NCBI GenBank assembly: GCA_025267735.1
Contig: CM046303.1
Coordinates: 30,418,380-30,482,379 of the forward strand
Reading direction: 5' to 3'
Source of the DNA: Mactra quadrangularis
Taxonomy: Eukaryota; Mollusca; Bivalvia; Venerida; Mactridae
Length of the DNA stretch: 64,000 bases
The first letter of the stretch is position 1, and the number at the start of each line of letters is the position of its first letter. The position numbers were made by a program, and so were the translations under genes. Under the pieces are notes generated by a model. The model searched no databases and was not told where the DNA came from. It saw only the letters and a list, made by a program, of their open reading frames with translations. Below, piece by piece: positions 34,801 to 44,710 of this stretch.

Positions 34801-37630
34801 TATCTATAACCAGTACTCACCTACCCTTCCACAAGGCCGGAAACTTCTCCATATTATCTAATCAACAGAGGAAAATCAACATTATTGTCAAATTTTTTAT
34901 GGAAGGGTATAACCTCCCCGGGTGGGATTTGAACCCGCACCCCCTCCAAATCCCGAGGCACTACCAACTGCCCTATCGACCCGGGTTATCATTATAATAA
35001 AAATAAGCATTTCAAATGCAGAGTTAGAAATTACAGATATGTAGTTAAGATTTACCAAACCTTAGATTTTCTCATGGCTGAGAGGTTATAACATAGGAAT
35101 GGAATCATTGAATAGCCAGTTCAGTGTTGGATTGAATCCCATTCAAAACCTACCCCTTTGTTTCCTTGAGCAAGAAACCTTTTTCCTATTAATAGCTCAG
35201 TACTGGGGGATACGGGACAAAACTCGAAAGTAATTAATCTAAGTTGAAAGAACTTGTTTCACAATCGTGCAAAAATAAATCCCTAAGAATGCGTTCTGCC
35301 ACTGGACTTTTGCTCCAACTACATAGTCAGATGACCTATTAACTGAGCATACCAGTCAGGTTGCTTCACCATTGTACTAGTAAACTTTATTCAACTGTCA
35401 GTGAGGCATGCTGATTTAAATACTTACTTATAGATAGTAAGAACAGAAATACTGTAGTGAGTATTTAAATCACCAAGGTTACTGTATGTGCTGCTAATAG
35501 TTGAATAAACATTATCAATAAGAGGCATGATATAAGAGGACAGTACTAAGCTGAAGACAGGTTAATTAACAGTCGCGCAATATGGCAGAACAAATGATAC
35601 AAGAGCTGTCAGAGGAGACAGCATGCTTGACTAAGTAAGTATTTGTCAAATGAGATGTGGTTGATGATAAGGAACATACACATTTTTAAATTTGAAAACA
35701 TAACCTTAACAAATTGAAAGTAAAAAAAATATATAAAAATAAAAGACATTTTTAAGTTCAAGGGGAGATAATTCTGAAGAAATAAAACAGTTGCAGTAAA
35801 AACAAACATTTTTTAAAGAAAACTCTATGTTCAAGGGGGGATAATTCAGAAACAAATGTATTTGGAGTTATGAACCTTGTCACATGAGATGTGGTTGATA
35901 ATAAGGAACATATATTTAAAGTTTGAAGTTGATACCTTAAGAAATAAAATAGTTATACAAAATGTAGTAAAAAATATTTTACTGCACAAAAACTTTAATC
36001 AGAAATGTGGATGCGGATGCTAGGCCGTAGGGCCAGTAGGAGAGCTCTCCATTTACTTTGTAAAGTCAAGCTAAAAATGAAATTTAAAACCAACCTTTAG
36101 GAACACTATGCATATAACTTTCATTGATTACATCAAGTACTGCAGGCTGAAACATGAACAGGAAACAATATAACACTACCCACTTACAGTAATCACTTAA
36201 ACACAATTATTGTATTAATCAGGGACCAAAATGAAAATAAGAGATATTGATCTTTTTCAGGATGGCCACAGAAATTCTAAAATGAAATTCCCTTGTAATT
36301 CCCTGATGTAACGGTTTTATTCCCTGATTATTGCAGGGCATACTTGTACTGTTAGTTATGTATAAATTATCCCTACGTAGCTAAACCTTCACCACTTTGT
36401 GGTAAGTCTATTGTTCCTAGTGTTTCCAGTCCTGTTTTATTAATAACTTTTTGTCAAAATTTATTCTAAACAACAGTTTTCTTTTTTTCTATGATGAATG
36501 TAATAAAAAATATTAATGGAATTTTATATGACAATTGATAAAAGTACAGCCCATGGAATAAACTTGATCAAAGACAGAACCAATAAGTCAAAAAGCATTT
36601 TTATTTCAATTGATTGTGAAATTCCCTGATAATTCCCTGATTCTAGGAAAATTTTAAAATCCCCTGATTTTTCCATGCAGGGAATTTTATTTTGGCATTT
36701 TCCCTGTTTTCCAGAGTCTGTGGTCACCCTGTTTTTGTGTCATCCCTGGGACTATTGTGAATTAAATAGGGCATTTTACAAACTACAGTCATTACTTTAA
36801 ATTTTCTGAAGCACTAACCTGGTTTATCTTTTCATATAGTTCAGAGCTGAGCAAAAATCTTTATTACACTAAATTATAAATACAAATTGGTAATATTCAC
36901 TAGCCTAAATCAGTTTTAACAAGCCTTATTCTTCAGGCTAGTGGATTAGAGCAATGACTGATACTGTGATATTGTAAGCCATGTGTCATGACATTGTTCA
37001 TGCTGGCAATACCATGTGACTGTGACATCACAAATGCTGGGGTTTCAAGAAGATAACAGTAAAAATCCCCCTTCACTCAGAGTTTTAAAGATTTGTAAGT
37101 ATTTTAATTCTTGTCAGATTTACATGATACCTACTTGAGGCTAAGTAGAAAAAAGTATACTGTTTGCTGTGCATTACATCTTCAACACCATTTTTTAAAC
37201 TTTTTGCAAACACCCTAGGCAGAGCTTTTTTCAGTACTTGGGGAAAGGGGCCTGGGCCTTTTTTATATAGAACATTTGGGGAAATTTTATCACAGTTTCA
37301 TTGAAAGGGGAACAAAATGTCCAATGTAAACTCCAAACTTGGGGAAAACCGCATGGTTTTTAAGAAATTTCAAGAGGGGAAGGCATCTATTAAAGGCCCC
37401 CGTTATATAAGGTAAAAAGGCCTGCTAGGTCAATGCATGTAGATGAGGAATAACCTCTGGATGCTGGATGAGCTAAATCATAACATTTGCTTGAAAAAAT
37501 GGCTGTTTATTTTACTGTGAGGTCAATATGTACCAAAAGAGAACACTTTGTGATATGCAAATACAAAGATTCAACATACCTTGAAGGTTTCTGTTAATTT
37601 TGATCTGATAGAATTTTCAATAGGTTTTTC
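31896..37630 (-). CDS. BOLA1: BolA-like protein 1, 5' end unresolved
   Basis: Exons in transcription order: 37630-37580, 36146-36095, 34688-34624, 33423-33355, 31976-31896. They join in phase and give 105 residues before TGA. Motifs: KLTETFKPAVLDVINES, then MHSVPKGSETHFKVVVVTEK (the BolA H-x-V-P-x-GSETHFKV block), RHRLVNETLQDEL, GVHALSI with the invariant BolA histidine, and a short tail ending SPACRGG. The match to vertebrate BOLA1 is close, including the LxxRHRLV and TPxQW motifs. BOLA1 is a mitochondrial protein that partners monothiol glutaredoxin 5 in iron-sulfur handling and redox control (family knowledge). The N-terminal exon with the start codon and targeting peptide was not found with confidence; about 20-30 residues are probably missing. 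The donor after exon 36146-36095 is a weak GTTGGT. Exons look intact. Confidence 0.88.
34735..34986 (-). repeat. tRNA-headed SINE (family A), copy in BOLA1 intron
   Basis: On the minus strand it starts ACCCGGGTCGATAGGGCAGT with A-box GGGCAGTTGGTAGTG and B-box GCGGGTTCAAATCCC. The body has ACATTATTGTC on both strands' reading, and the tail is the conserved GTTGATACGGCGTTAAC. Relatives at 55125, 57068 and 58455. Confidence 0.72.
35065..35340 (+). repeat. tRNA-headed SINE (family D), diverged copy
   Basis: ATGGCTGAGAGGTTATAACA (A-box-like) and TTGAATCCCATTCAAAACC, followed by CCTTGAGCAAGAAAC. It is shared with the inverted copy at 52140-52345. Confidence 0.5.
35601..36075 (+). repeat. AAGAGCTGTCAGAGGAGACA-family repeat, short copy
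   Basis: It begins AAGAGCTGTCAGAGGAGACA, contains internal units built on CACATGAGATGTGGTTGATA and AAGTTCAAGGGGAGATAATT, and ends AGGAGAGCTCTCCATT...GTAAAGTCAAGCTAAA. The longer relative is at 41714-42616. Non-coding; sits in BOLA1 intron 2. Confidence 0.65.
36258..36731. mobile_element. hAT-like non-autonomous element
   Basis: The left end is CAGGATGGCCACAGA; the right end read inward is CAGGGTGACCACAGA. Repeated AATTCCCTGATT blocks lie inside. No target-site duplication was visible, so the exact limits are uncertain. It lies in BOLA1 intron 1 of the resolved exons. Confidence 0.5.
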
Positions 37631-37914
37631 CTGAAAATACCAAGAATATTCAAGTAAAACTTAGTTAACAAAACATGTGAAAAGATTGACACATTCTAAT
37701 GACAGTTTGTACAATACAACCTCACTTGAACAACACCCACTGGGAGAGACCAGAGTGGTTTGTTGTTCAAAGGCTAAACTAAATTGAAATTATGCCTAAG
37801 GAAAATATCAAAACATGCTGTTGTGCAGAGGGTTTGTTCCGTAGAGGGCATTCTTGTACCCCGAGGTAAAGCAGACATGAAGACATACAAGATGCAAAAC
37901 AGCGATCTTCTAGA

Positions 37915-38224
37915 CAGGGTATCATGGAAGACAGACGTTAGAAGATCTAGCCAGCTACTGTCTACCCCAGTCTCTGGGACACTGGCAGCAGCTATTACCC
38001 CTGGTAACCAGGCTACTGGTATCTATCTATCAATCTCCCAACAAATTGGCACAATGGAAATATATCACCCACTCAGGTACCCATTTACACCTGGGTGGAG
38101 CGAAGCAATCGCAGGTAAATTTCTTGCTCAAGGAAATTATATTGTAGCAGTGTCCCTAGTGGGATTCCAACCTAGGACCTCTCAGTCCCTAAACACGCAA
38201 CCTACCACTGGACTACTGCTCCTC
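37915..38224 (-). repeat. tRNA-headed SINE (family C), copy 2
   Basis: The minus-strand head AGGAGCAGTAGTCCAGTGGT is identical to that at 14442, with a B-box-like TAGGTTGGAATCCC. The body (GGTACCCATTTACACCTGGG) and far end (CTGGGACACTGGCAGCAGCT) match family C. A fragment of the far end recurs at 59915-59965. Confidence 0.65.
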
Positions 38225-39704
38225 CATCATCCATGCCATATTTCATAAATAACCTATCAGATTTGATTGATTAGTTGATGATTGTAAAGACAATTATGAA
38301 CGGCACTGTACAAGGTTTCAAGACAATACATGTATATACATTTCAGCAATATGTTGATAAGTATCAAATGATTATCTATGGATATGTAATAACAAATTTT
38401 ACCATCTGTTTAGATGTACTGTACTTCAAAAAATGAAATTGACTATATCTTAATACTTTGAGAAGTTCTTTGCAACCTGCAATATATGAGATACATATGT
38501 TGAAGATGAATTTATTAAGTACAAATTTAAGTACAAATATTATAATATTGTACATAATTAATTTACAATATAAAGAGTTAAAGGTACATTCCATCTCAAA
38601 TCAACCAAAATTTGGTACTTACAAGTACACTAAGTCACCCACTCAGATCTGCTTGAAACTTTTATAATGTATTTCATTATTAAAAATGTCCATAAAATGT
38701 GTGGCAATTGTCCTGAATGTGAGGACAGTAGCTTCACTGATTTAAAGAGAACCCAAATTTTCAAATAACAACTATGTGTAGCCCAAACAGGCGGAAATAA
38801 AGATAAGAACAAGATATTGGGCTCGACTCTCAGCCTCCCGCTTGCAAGTCAAATGCTCTACCAACTGAGCTTATTGGACAGATGAACATAACAAACATAA
38901 TATGTTAATAAGGGTCTTTCAAAATAGAATTCTATTTGAAATGCCCTTGGTTTAATCATCCATCAAGCAATGACAATGTATATAATTATGATTAATGATA
39001 ATTTGTTAGACGAAATATGCTATCCGAAAACTTCTACACTTTGATCAAGGACGTTTCATTACACAAGTGCGAGAATCTAGTAAAATCTTTGAGTATTCCA
39101 GAAATACAATTGATAAATTAAAAACAAATAACATGGAGTGTAATTCAGATCATGAAAAATAAAATAAAAAATACCTGTTGTCATATTTTCAGTCAGTGGC
39201 TGAAATAAATCTTTGCTAGAGTTGTCGTTCTTGGCATAAATGTTTGATCACAATAGTAGGCCCGGAGTTTACTCATGTACATATACTTAAATTCCAGAGC
39301 CAAAAAGGGATTCTGTTAAAAATTTCAGATTTGTAAAATGCTTGGAAAAGCTGATTTATATTTGTTTAATTCATTTATAGTTAATATCAACTTATGATAT
39401 AAATACTATAGGGGGCATAGATGATCTATTTATCTAAATCTTTGTATTCTATTTACTTACAGTAAATTTAATACCTTTACACCTTCATTGATTTTTTATT
39501 TGTTTTAAACGTGAGGAATTATAAACATATTTTGATATACAGTATACATGTATGTATAACAATTTATCAGACAGATCTGTCAAGGTTAACAGTGTACAAT
39601 TGTAAGATGCCATGGTTATTGATATGTTTGTTCTTATTTTAATGATAAACTTTAAGCATATTGAAAGTTTTCTGTATTCATTTGTTAGCCCTTAGCTAAC
39701 CTAG

Positions 39705-39944
39705 TGTGGGGGGAATGAGATAAGAAGCCTTTTTGGGGTACATTTACTTGAATTGGTTTTATATGATGAAACTCTATCAGCATGGTATGTAAGAAGGAAC
39801 CTAAGGCACATAGATTTGATTTCTTGGTTAGGTTTCAAGAAATATTCTCCCTTCAAGAAGAAATATGGGAATCCTTCCAGCACAATAGATTCGAAATCTT
39901 GCACGAAGCATACTGTGCCACAAACTAGTGTCCATTTACAATTA
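39705..39944 (+). other. Unexplained open frame, possible repeat relic
   Basis: A 79-codon open frame ends LVLYDETLSAWYVRRNLRHI ... HTVPQTSVHLQL and stop. It has no ATG near its start, and the antisense strand is also open for 67 codons. Composition looks more protein-like than most frames here, but I recognise no domain and see no splice context that fits it to a gene. Confidence 0.25.
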
Positions 39945-40284
39945 TAAATGAACTCATTTTCTAGTTAGCAGCCTGTTGAAAGTATGGGTTACTTACAATG
40001 CATTATGATAACAATAGAAGATATCAAATCTCTGAACAATTATAAAGCACCAGGATTACAAACTTGTTCCAAAGATAGTATCAAACAAAATTCAAGAATA
40101 CAACACCCATACTTATGCTATAAATAATTTATTCAATAAACTTTGAATACAACATAAAATACACAAAACAATGAAGTTGTACAACAAAATATAATTGCAA
40201 CAAAATTTCACAACACATTATATGGAATGGATTCTTTTAGACAAAAATGGAATTAAATGTTAGGGTCTAAAATAAAATATAATC

Positions 40285-40415
40285 CTTCCATTATAAATGG
40301 AATGGAATCTTCCAGCTTAAAATGGAATGAAATCTTCCAGCTTAAAATGGAATGAAATCTTTCAGCTTAAAATGGAATGGAATCTCCCATCTTAAAATGG
40401 AATGGAATTCTCTTA
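40285..40415. repeat. 26-bp minisatellite, about five copies
   Basis: Units of AATGGAATGAAATCTTCCAG CTTAAA-type repeat in tandem with a few substitutions, the last copies reading TCTCCCATCTTAAAATGGAA. Related TGGAAT fragments precede it from 40220. Confidence 0.75.
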
Positions 40416-41188
40416 GTAAAACAAAATTTGAAATGTGACACATTACTATTTGTAACAATAACAAAAATGTGAATTCTGTATAGTTCATATTAATATGCAT
40501 TGTTGCATTCAATGAAAACTTCAGATTCGAAATTTGCGTAAAATTAGGTATGGCCCAGAACATAGAAAACAAAATATAAGAGAGACAGAAATATAGAGCA
40601 ACAATAATAAGATCTATGTAAGTACAAACAATATTCTTAAATAGCAAAAAAAAATAACAAGGGATTAATAAATATAAACTATAATGAACTTTTACAAAAA
40701 TCTTGGATTTCTTTTCCTTTATACTACAATAAATAAACTAACAAAAACATAAATTAAGAACAGCAGAAAAACATAATATTTTAACAAATTTTAAAATAAA
40801 ACGATCTCATGAAGAAATTCATCATTTTCAAGACAAATATCCTGAATTACCTACTATTATATTTCTTACAAAGATTGACAAAATACGCTGGAAACATAGT
40901 GATACCAAATGATAAAGAAATGAAAAATATGTGAACATGTGCAGTTAATTTAATAATTTGATTCCTTGGATCTTTCTTATTATAAACTCTTCAAAAATGA
41001 AATGATATATCATGGATCACATTGTCTCAATGTAATTCTCTCACTTGTACATTTTTACATTAGCAATGTCTTATAAAAACAATCAGAACAGAACAATATG
41101 CTTATAAATACATGTAACAGCATGTGAACAAACTAGGTAAGTATACTAAGTATTATTTTGATAGCTTTTCGTGAAACAGTTAAAGCTA

Positions 41189-41520
41189 CAGTCCCATAAA
41201 CATATAAATAGCCGTGTGGGCACTGTACGGGCGCCGTGCGACCAAGCATCGTAACAAACTCTTGCATACCCATACAGACTGTTATGATTTTACCAGGGTC
41301 CATGAGATGAGCCTAGGATACACGTATCAGATTTAAAGTCAAATTGTGAACAAAATCGTGGGCGAGTATTGATCAAACTTGCATATCTTCCAGCTACAGC
41401 TTCGTATGTGTGTGTTGTTTTGTGCCCTGTGCGTACCGTCACCTTAATACCCAAGGTTTTCCACGACCTACAGCTATCTGCATGTATAAGACCGCAACAA
41501 GCCACGATTTTATGGGACTG
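41189..41520. mobile_element. CAGTCCCATAAA-terminated element, copy 1
   Basis: The left end is CAGTCCCATAAAC, the right end read inward CAGTCCCATAAAATCGTGGC. The body contains AGCTACAGCTTCG...GTGTTGTTTTGTGCC. A second copy in the opposite orientation is at 56521-56832. Non-coding, so probably a non-autonomous DNA element. Confidence 0.68.
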
Positions 41521-41713
41521 AGGCATTACCTTGAGTAGTTGACAAGTAATGAGTACCATGTACATAAATTATGGTAGGTAAACATTGATGATACATAATT
41601 CATCATGACAGATCTATAAATTATGAGAAAATATTGCACAGTTTCTTTAACAGAAAATGAAAACTAAACTAAACATAAACATTCAAATGCAGCCAAAGAA
41701 CCAGTAAGTAATA

Positions 41714-42616
41714 CAAGAGCTGTCAGAGGAGACAGCATGCTCGACTTAGTAAGTGTTTGTCACAGGAGATGTGGTTGATGATAAGGATCATACATATTTT
41801 AAAATTTGAAAATATAACCATAACAAATTCAAAGAAAAAAAAATTAAAAAAACAGAAAACTATAAGTTCAAGGGGGATAACTCTGAAAAAATGTATAAGG
41901 AGTTATGAATCTTGTCACATGAGATGTGGTTGATAATAAGGAACATATAGATGTGATAATAGGGAACATATATTTAAAGTCAATACCTAAAGAAATAAAA
42001 CAGTTGCAGTAAAAAACAAATATTTATTAAAGAAAACTATAAGTTCAAGGGGGATAACTTTGAAAATAATGTATACGGAGTTATGAACCGTGTCACATGA
42101 GATGTGGTTGATAATAAGGAACATATATTTAAAGTTTGAAATCAATACCTAAAGTAATAAAACAGTTGTAGTAAAACCAAACATTTTTTAAAGAAAACTC
42201 TAAGTTCAAGGGGAGATAATTCTGAAAAAAATGCATTCGGAGTTATGGACCATGTCACATGAGATGTGGTTGATAGAAAGGAACATATATTTAAAGTTTG
42301 AAGTTAATATCTTAAGAAATAACAAAGATACAGAAGAAAGTATTTTACTGCACAAAAACTTTAATCTGTGCACAAAAACTTCAATCAATTCAAGGGGAGA
42401 TAATTCTTAAAAAAGTGTGTTTGGAGTTATGGACCTTGTCACATGAGATGTGGTTGATAGTAAGGAACATATATTTAAAGTTTGAAGTTAATATCTTAAG
42501 AAATAACAAAGATATAGAAGAAAGTATTTTACTGCACAAAAACTTTAATCAGAAACGTGGACGCGGACGCCGGGGCGAGTAGGAGAGCTCTACATTACTT
42601 CGTAAAGTCGAGCTAA
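41714..42616 (+). repeat. AAGAGCTGTCAGAGGAGACA-family repeat, long copy
   Basis: Same ends as 35601-36075 but about 900 bp, because the internal unit (CACATGAGATGTGGTTGATA ... AAGTTCAAGGGGGATAACT) is repeated five to six times at roughly 150-190 bp spacing. It ends GGACGCGGACGCCGGGGCGA then CGTAAAGTCGAGCTAAA. Confidence 0.68.
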
Positions 42617-43936
42617 AAATGCATTAATTTGTATACATGTATGCTAAATGCCATTTATTGTTAAATTTTATTCAACCGTAAGAGGCCTAAATATTAACTC
42701 TGCCAAATGAAATCTAATTTCAGCAATTGTCTGGAAGTACTGCAGTGAATATTTAAATCAGAGGGTTAATTTATGAGTCACTGACAGTTGAATAACAATT
42801 TTTCAATACATTCTTAAATATAAAGATAACTTGAAAGTCAAGAATTCCAACTTTCCTAAATCTTCTTCAGGACAAGCCAAAATAAATTATATTTGTTATA
42901 TAATATAACAAAAGATAAACTAGCCTCAGTTTAAAAATTATACTAAGATCAATATCATTATGATCCTGTATTTAATTAGTGAAACTAAGGCCTGATTAAG
43001 CAGTTATTGGAATAAAACAATACACATAGTGTTTTTTCTTTGCATTCTTAATAAAGATAATATGTTAATCTCGATAACTAAACCAATTCTTACTACAAGA
43101 TATACAAATATTTTTTTATAAACCACTAAGGCATGAGGTAAAAAATATTTATGCAAATGACTTTAAATGTTTTTTATTCATATGAATTAATGAGTTGTTA
43201 TCATAATAAATAATACCTCAATTAAGTCATAAAAATTTAAATACATGCATTTTTATTTCATGACAAACAGGTTGAAACAGGTCAACTTGATGTTTCGAAA
43301 TGTCATAGTAAAATCACATAAAGTATAACAATGTCAACTTGAAATTTTTAATTTGTCATGGCCAAGTCTGCATAAATTATAAAAATACATTCATTTTATA
43401 GCATTGAGTGGCAATACTTTTAATATAATACAGAAATATTTAAAGTTTGCTGTTAAGCTGTTTCTATCAAGGTTTATGTTTAACTTCATGATGAATAATT
43501 TTATCTTGTTATTGTAACAACTTGATACTTACACACTTAATCACACTCAAGTCTTTTTCTTTCAAACATAAAAAACATATCATAGCGAATATCAGCAGTT
43601 AGGACATGTCTATGTCATAATCTTAAGAGCATTTCTGAAGGAATAAAACAGCATGCCATAATCGGTCTTTAGTACTGTTATTCCAAAATGTCATTAAGTA
43701 GCAGTGAGACATCTCGATAGAATTCATGTACATTATTATTGGGAATAACCTTAAGGTATAAGCTTCATAATGCCCATAAAATTACATAGTGTACTAAGAT
43801 AAATTGCTGTTTACCTTAAAACCCTTAATAGATGGTTTGACAATATTGATGGTTGAGTTATCCATTTTTAAAAGCAGATTGAAAAATAAGTCTATTCAAA
43901 ATTACCTAGCTAATATTAGGGATAACAAACCATTGC

Positions 43937-44168
43937 TCCTTTTCACAAAAATTCTTACGAAAAAAGTTATCGTAAGTCAATTTCATATAATTAGCAGTTC
44001 AAAGCCAGATGAATATTAACATAACTATGATATGATATTTTAAAGGTACAAAATATTCTACACAATTCTATAATATTTGAAATTGGTAAGCCAAAAAGTG
44101 TGTGTATTATTAATGTTTCTTGCTTTTGACTTACGAAGATTTTTTTCGTAAGAATTTTTGTGAAAAGC
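43937..44168. mobile_element. Foldback/MITE with ~45-bp composite inverted repeats
   Basis: CTTTTCACAAAAATTCTTAC (43937 on) is inverted at GTAAGAATTTTTGTGAAAAG (to 44168). Each arm is itself partly palindromic, with TTACGAA...TTCGTAA and GACTTACGA/TCGTAAGTC. A degenerate single arm of the same type is at 30810-30860. Confidence 0.68.
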
Positions 44169-44329
44169 ACCACATATCAGTAAAAAATGTAGACTTTAAT
44201 ACAGCTAGTCAGTAAAACAACAAAATACATCCATACATGCTGCAATAAAAGTACAGTGATCTATGGTGTTATTCAATGCAATGACAATAATTCAATGTAA
44301 TATTTTCATTGAAAATATAAAATCAAAAT

Positions 44330-44465
44330 GACATCATCTTAAAAGAAAAATAACATCATCTTAAACAAATGACATCCTTTTACAAAGAAAAATGACATCA
44401 TTTTAAAAGAAAAAGGATGTCATCTTAGAAGAAAAATGTTATCTTAGAAGACAGATGATGTCCCT
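44330..44465. repeat. GACATCATCTTAAAAGAAAA short tandem repeat
   Basis: Six to seven imperfect units of about 20-23 bp built on ATGACATCATCTTA(A/G)AAGAAAA, beyond the putative PICK1 polyadenylation signal. Confidence 0.6.
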
Positions 44466-44554
44466 TCTCATAATAATTGTGTAAAATATGTCTTAATAAA
44501 ACACACAAACATGAAAGAAACTGAAAATTCTTCAATATTGGATCAACATTGCTT

Positions 44555-44560
44555 TTTATT
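44555..44560 (-). terminator. PICK1: Putative PICK1 polyadenylation signal
   Basis: AATAAA on the minus strand, about 150 bases after the PICK1 stop. Chosen by position only. Confidence 0.4.
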
Positions 44561-44710
44561 TAATCTCACAAGCTCAGAAAATGACATTTATCACTTGTGG
44601 CAACACCAATTTTGAAAGTATGTTTTCTGAGCTCAGTACAATAAAGACTGATCTTTCACTAAAATTGCAAATATTTTCTATTTATCATAATAGTCCAGAA
44701 GACTTCAGAT

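Larger units (their letters stand above)
37631..44554. other. Spacer between BOLA1 and PICK1
   Basis: It probably includes the missing BOLA1 start exon and promoter. It holds a SINE (37915-38224), an unexplained open frame (39705-39944), a 26-bp minisatellite (40285-40415), a TIR element (41189-41520), the long GTCAGAGGAGACA-family repeat (41714-42616) and a foldback element (43937-44168). No other gene was recognised. Confidence 0.45.

Noticed and set aside
39100..39240. BOLA1 start exon ending ATGACAACAG|GTATTT
   Set aside because: Joining it to 37630 in the ATG frame gives an immediate stop, and the phase-0 frame has a TGA just upstream without an ATG.
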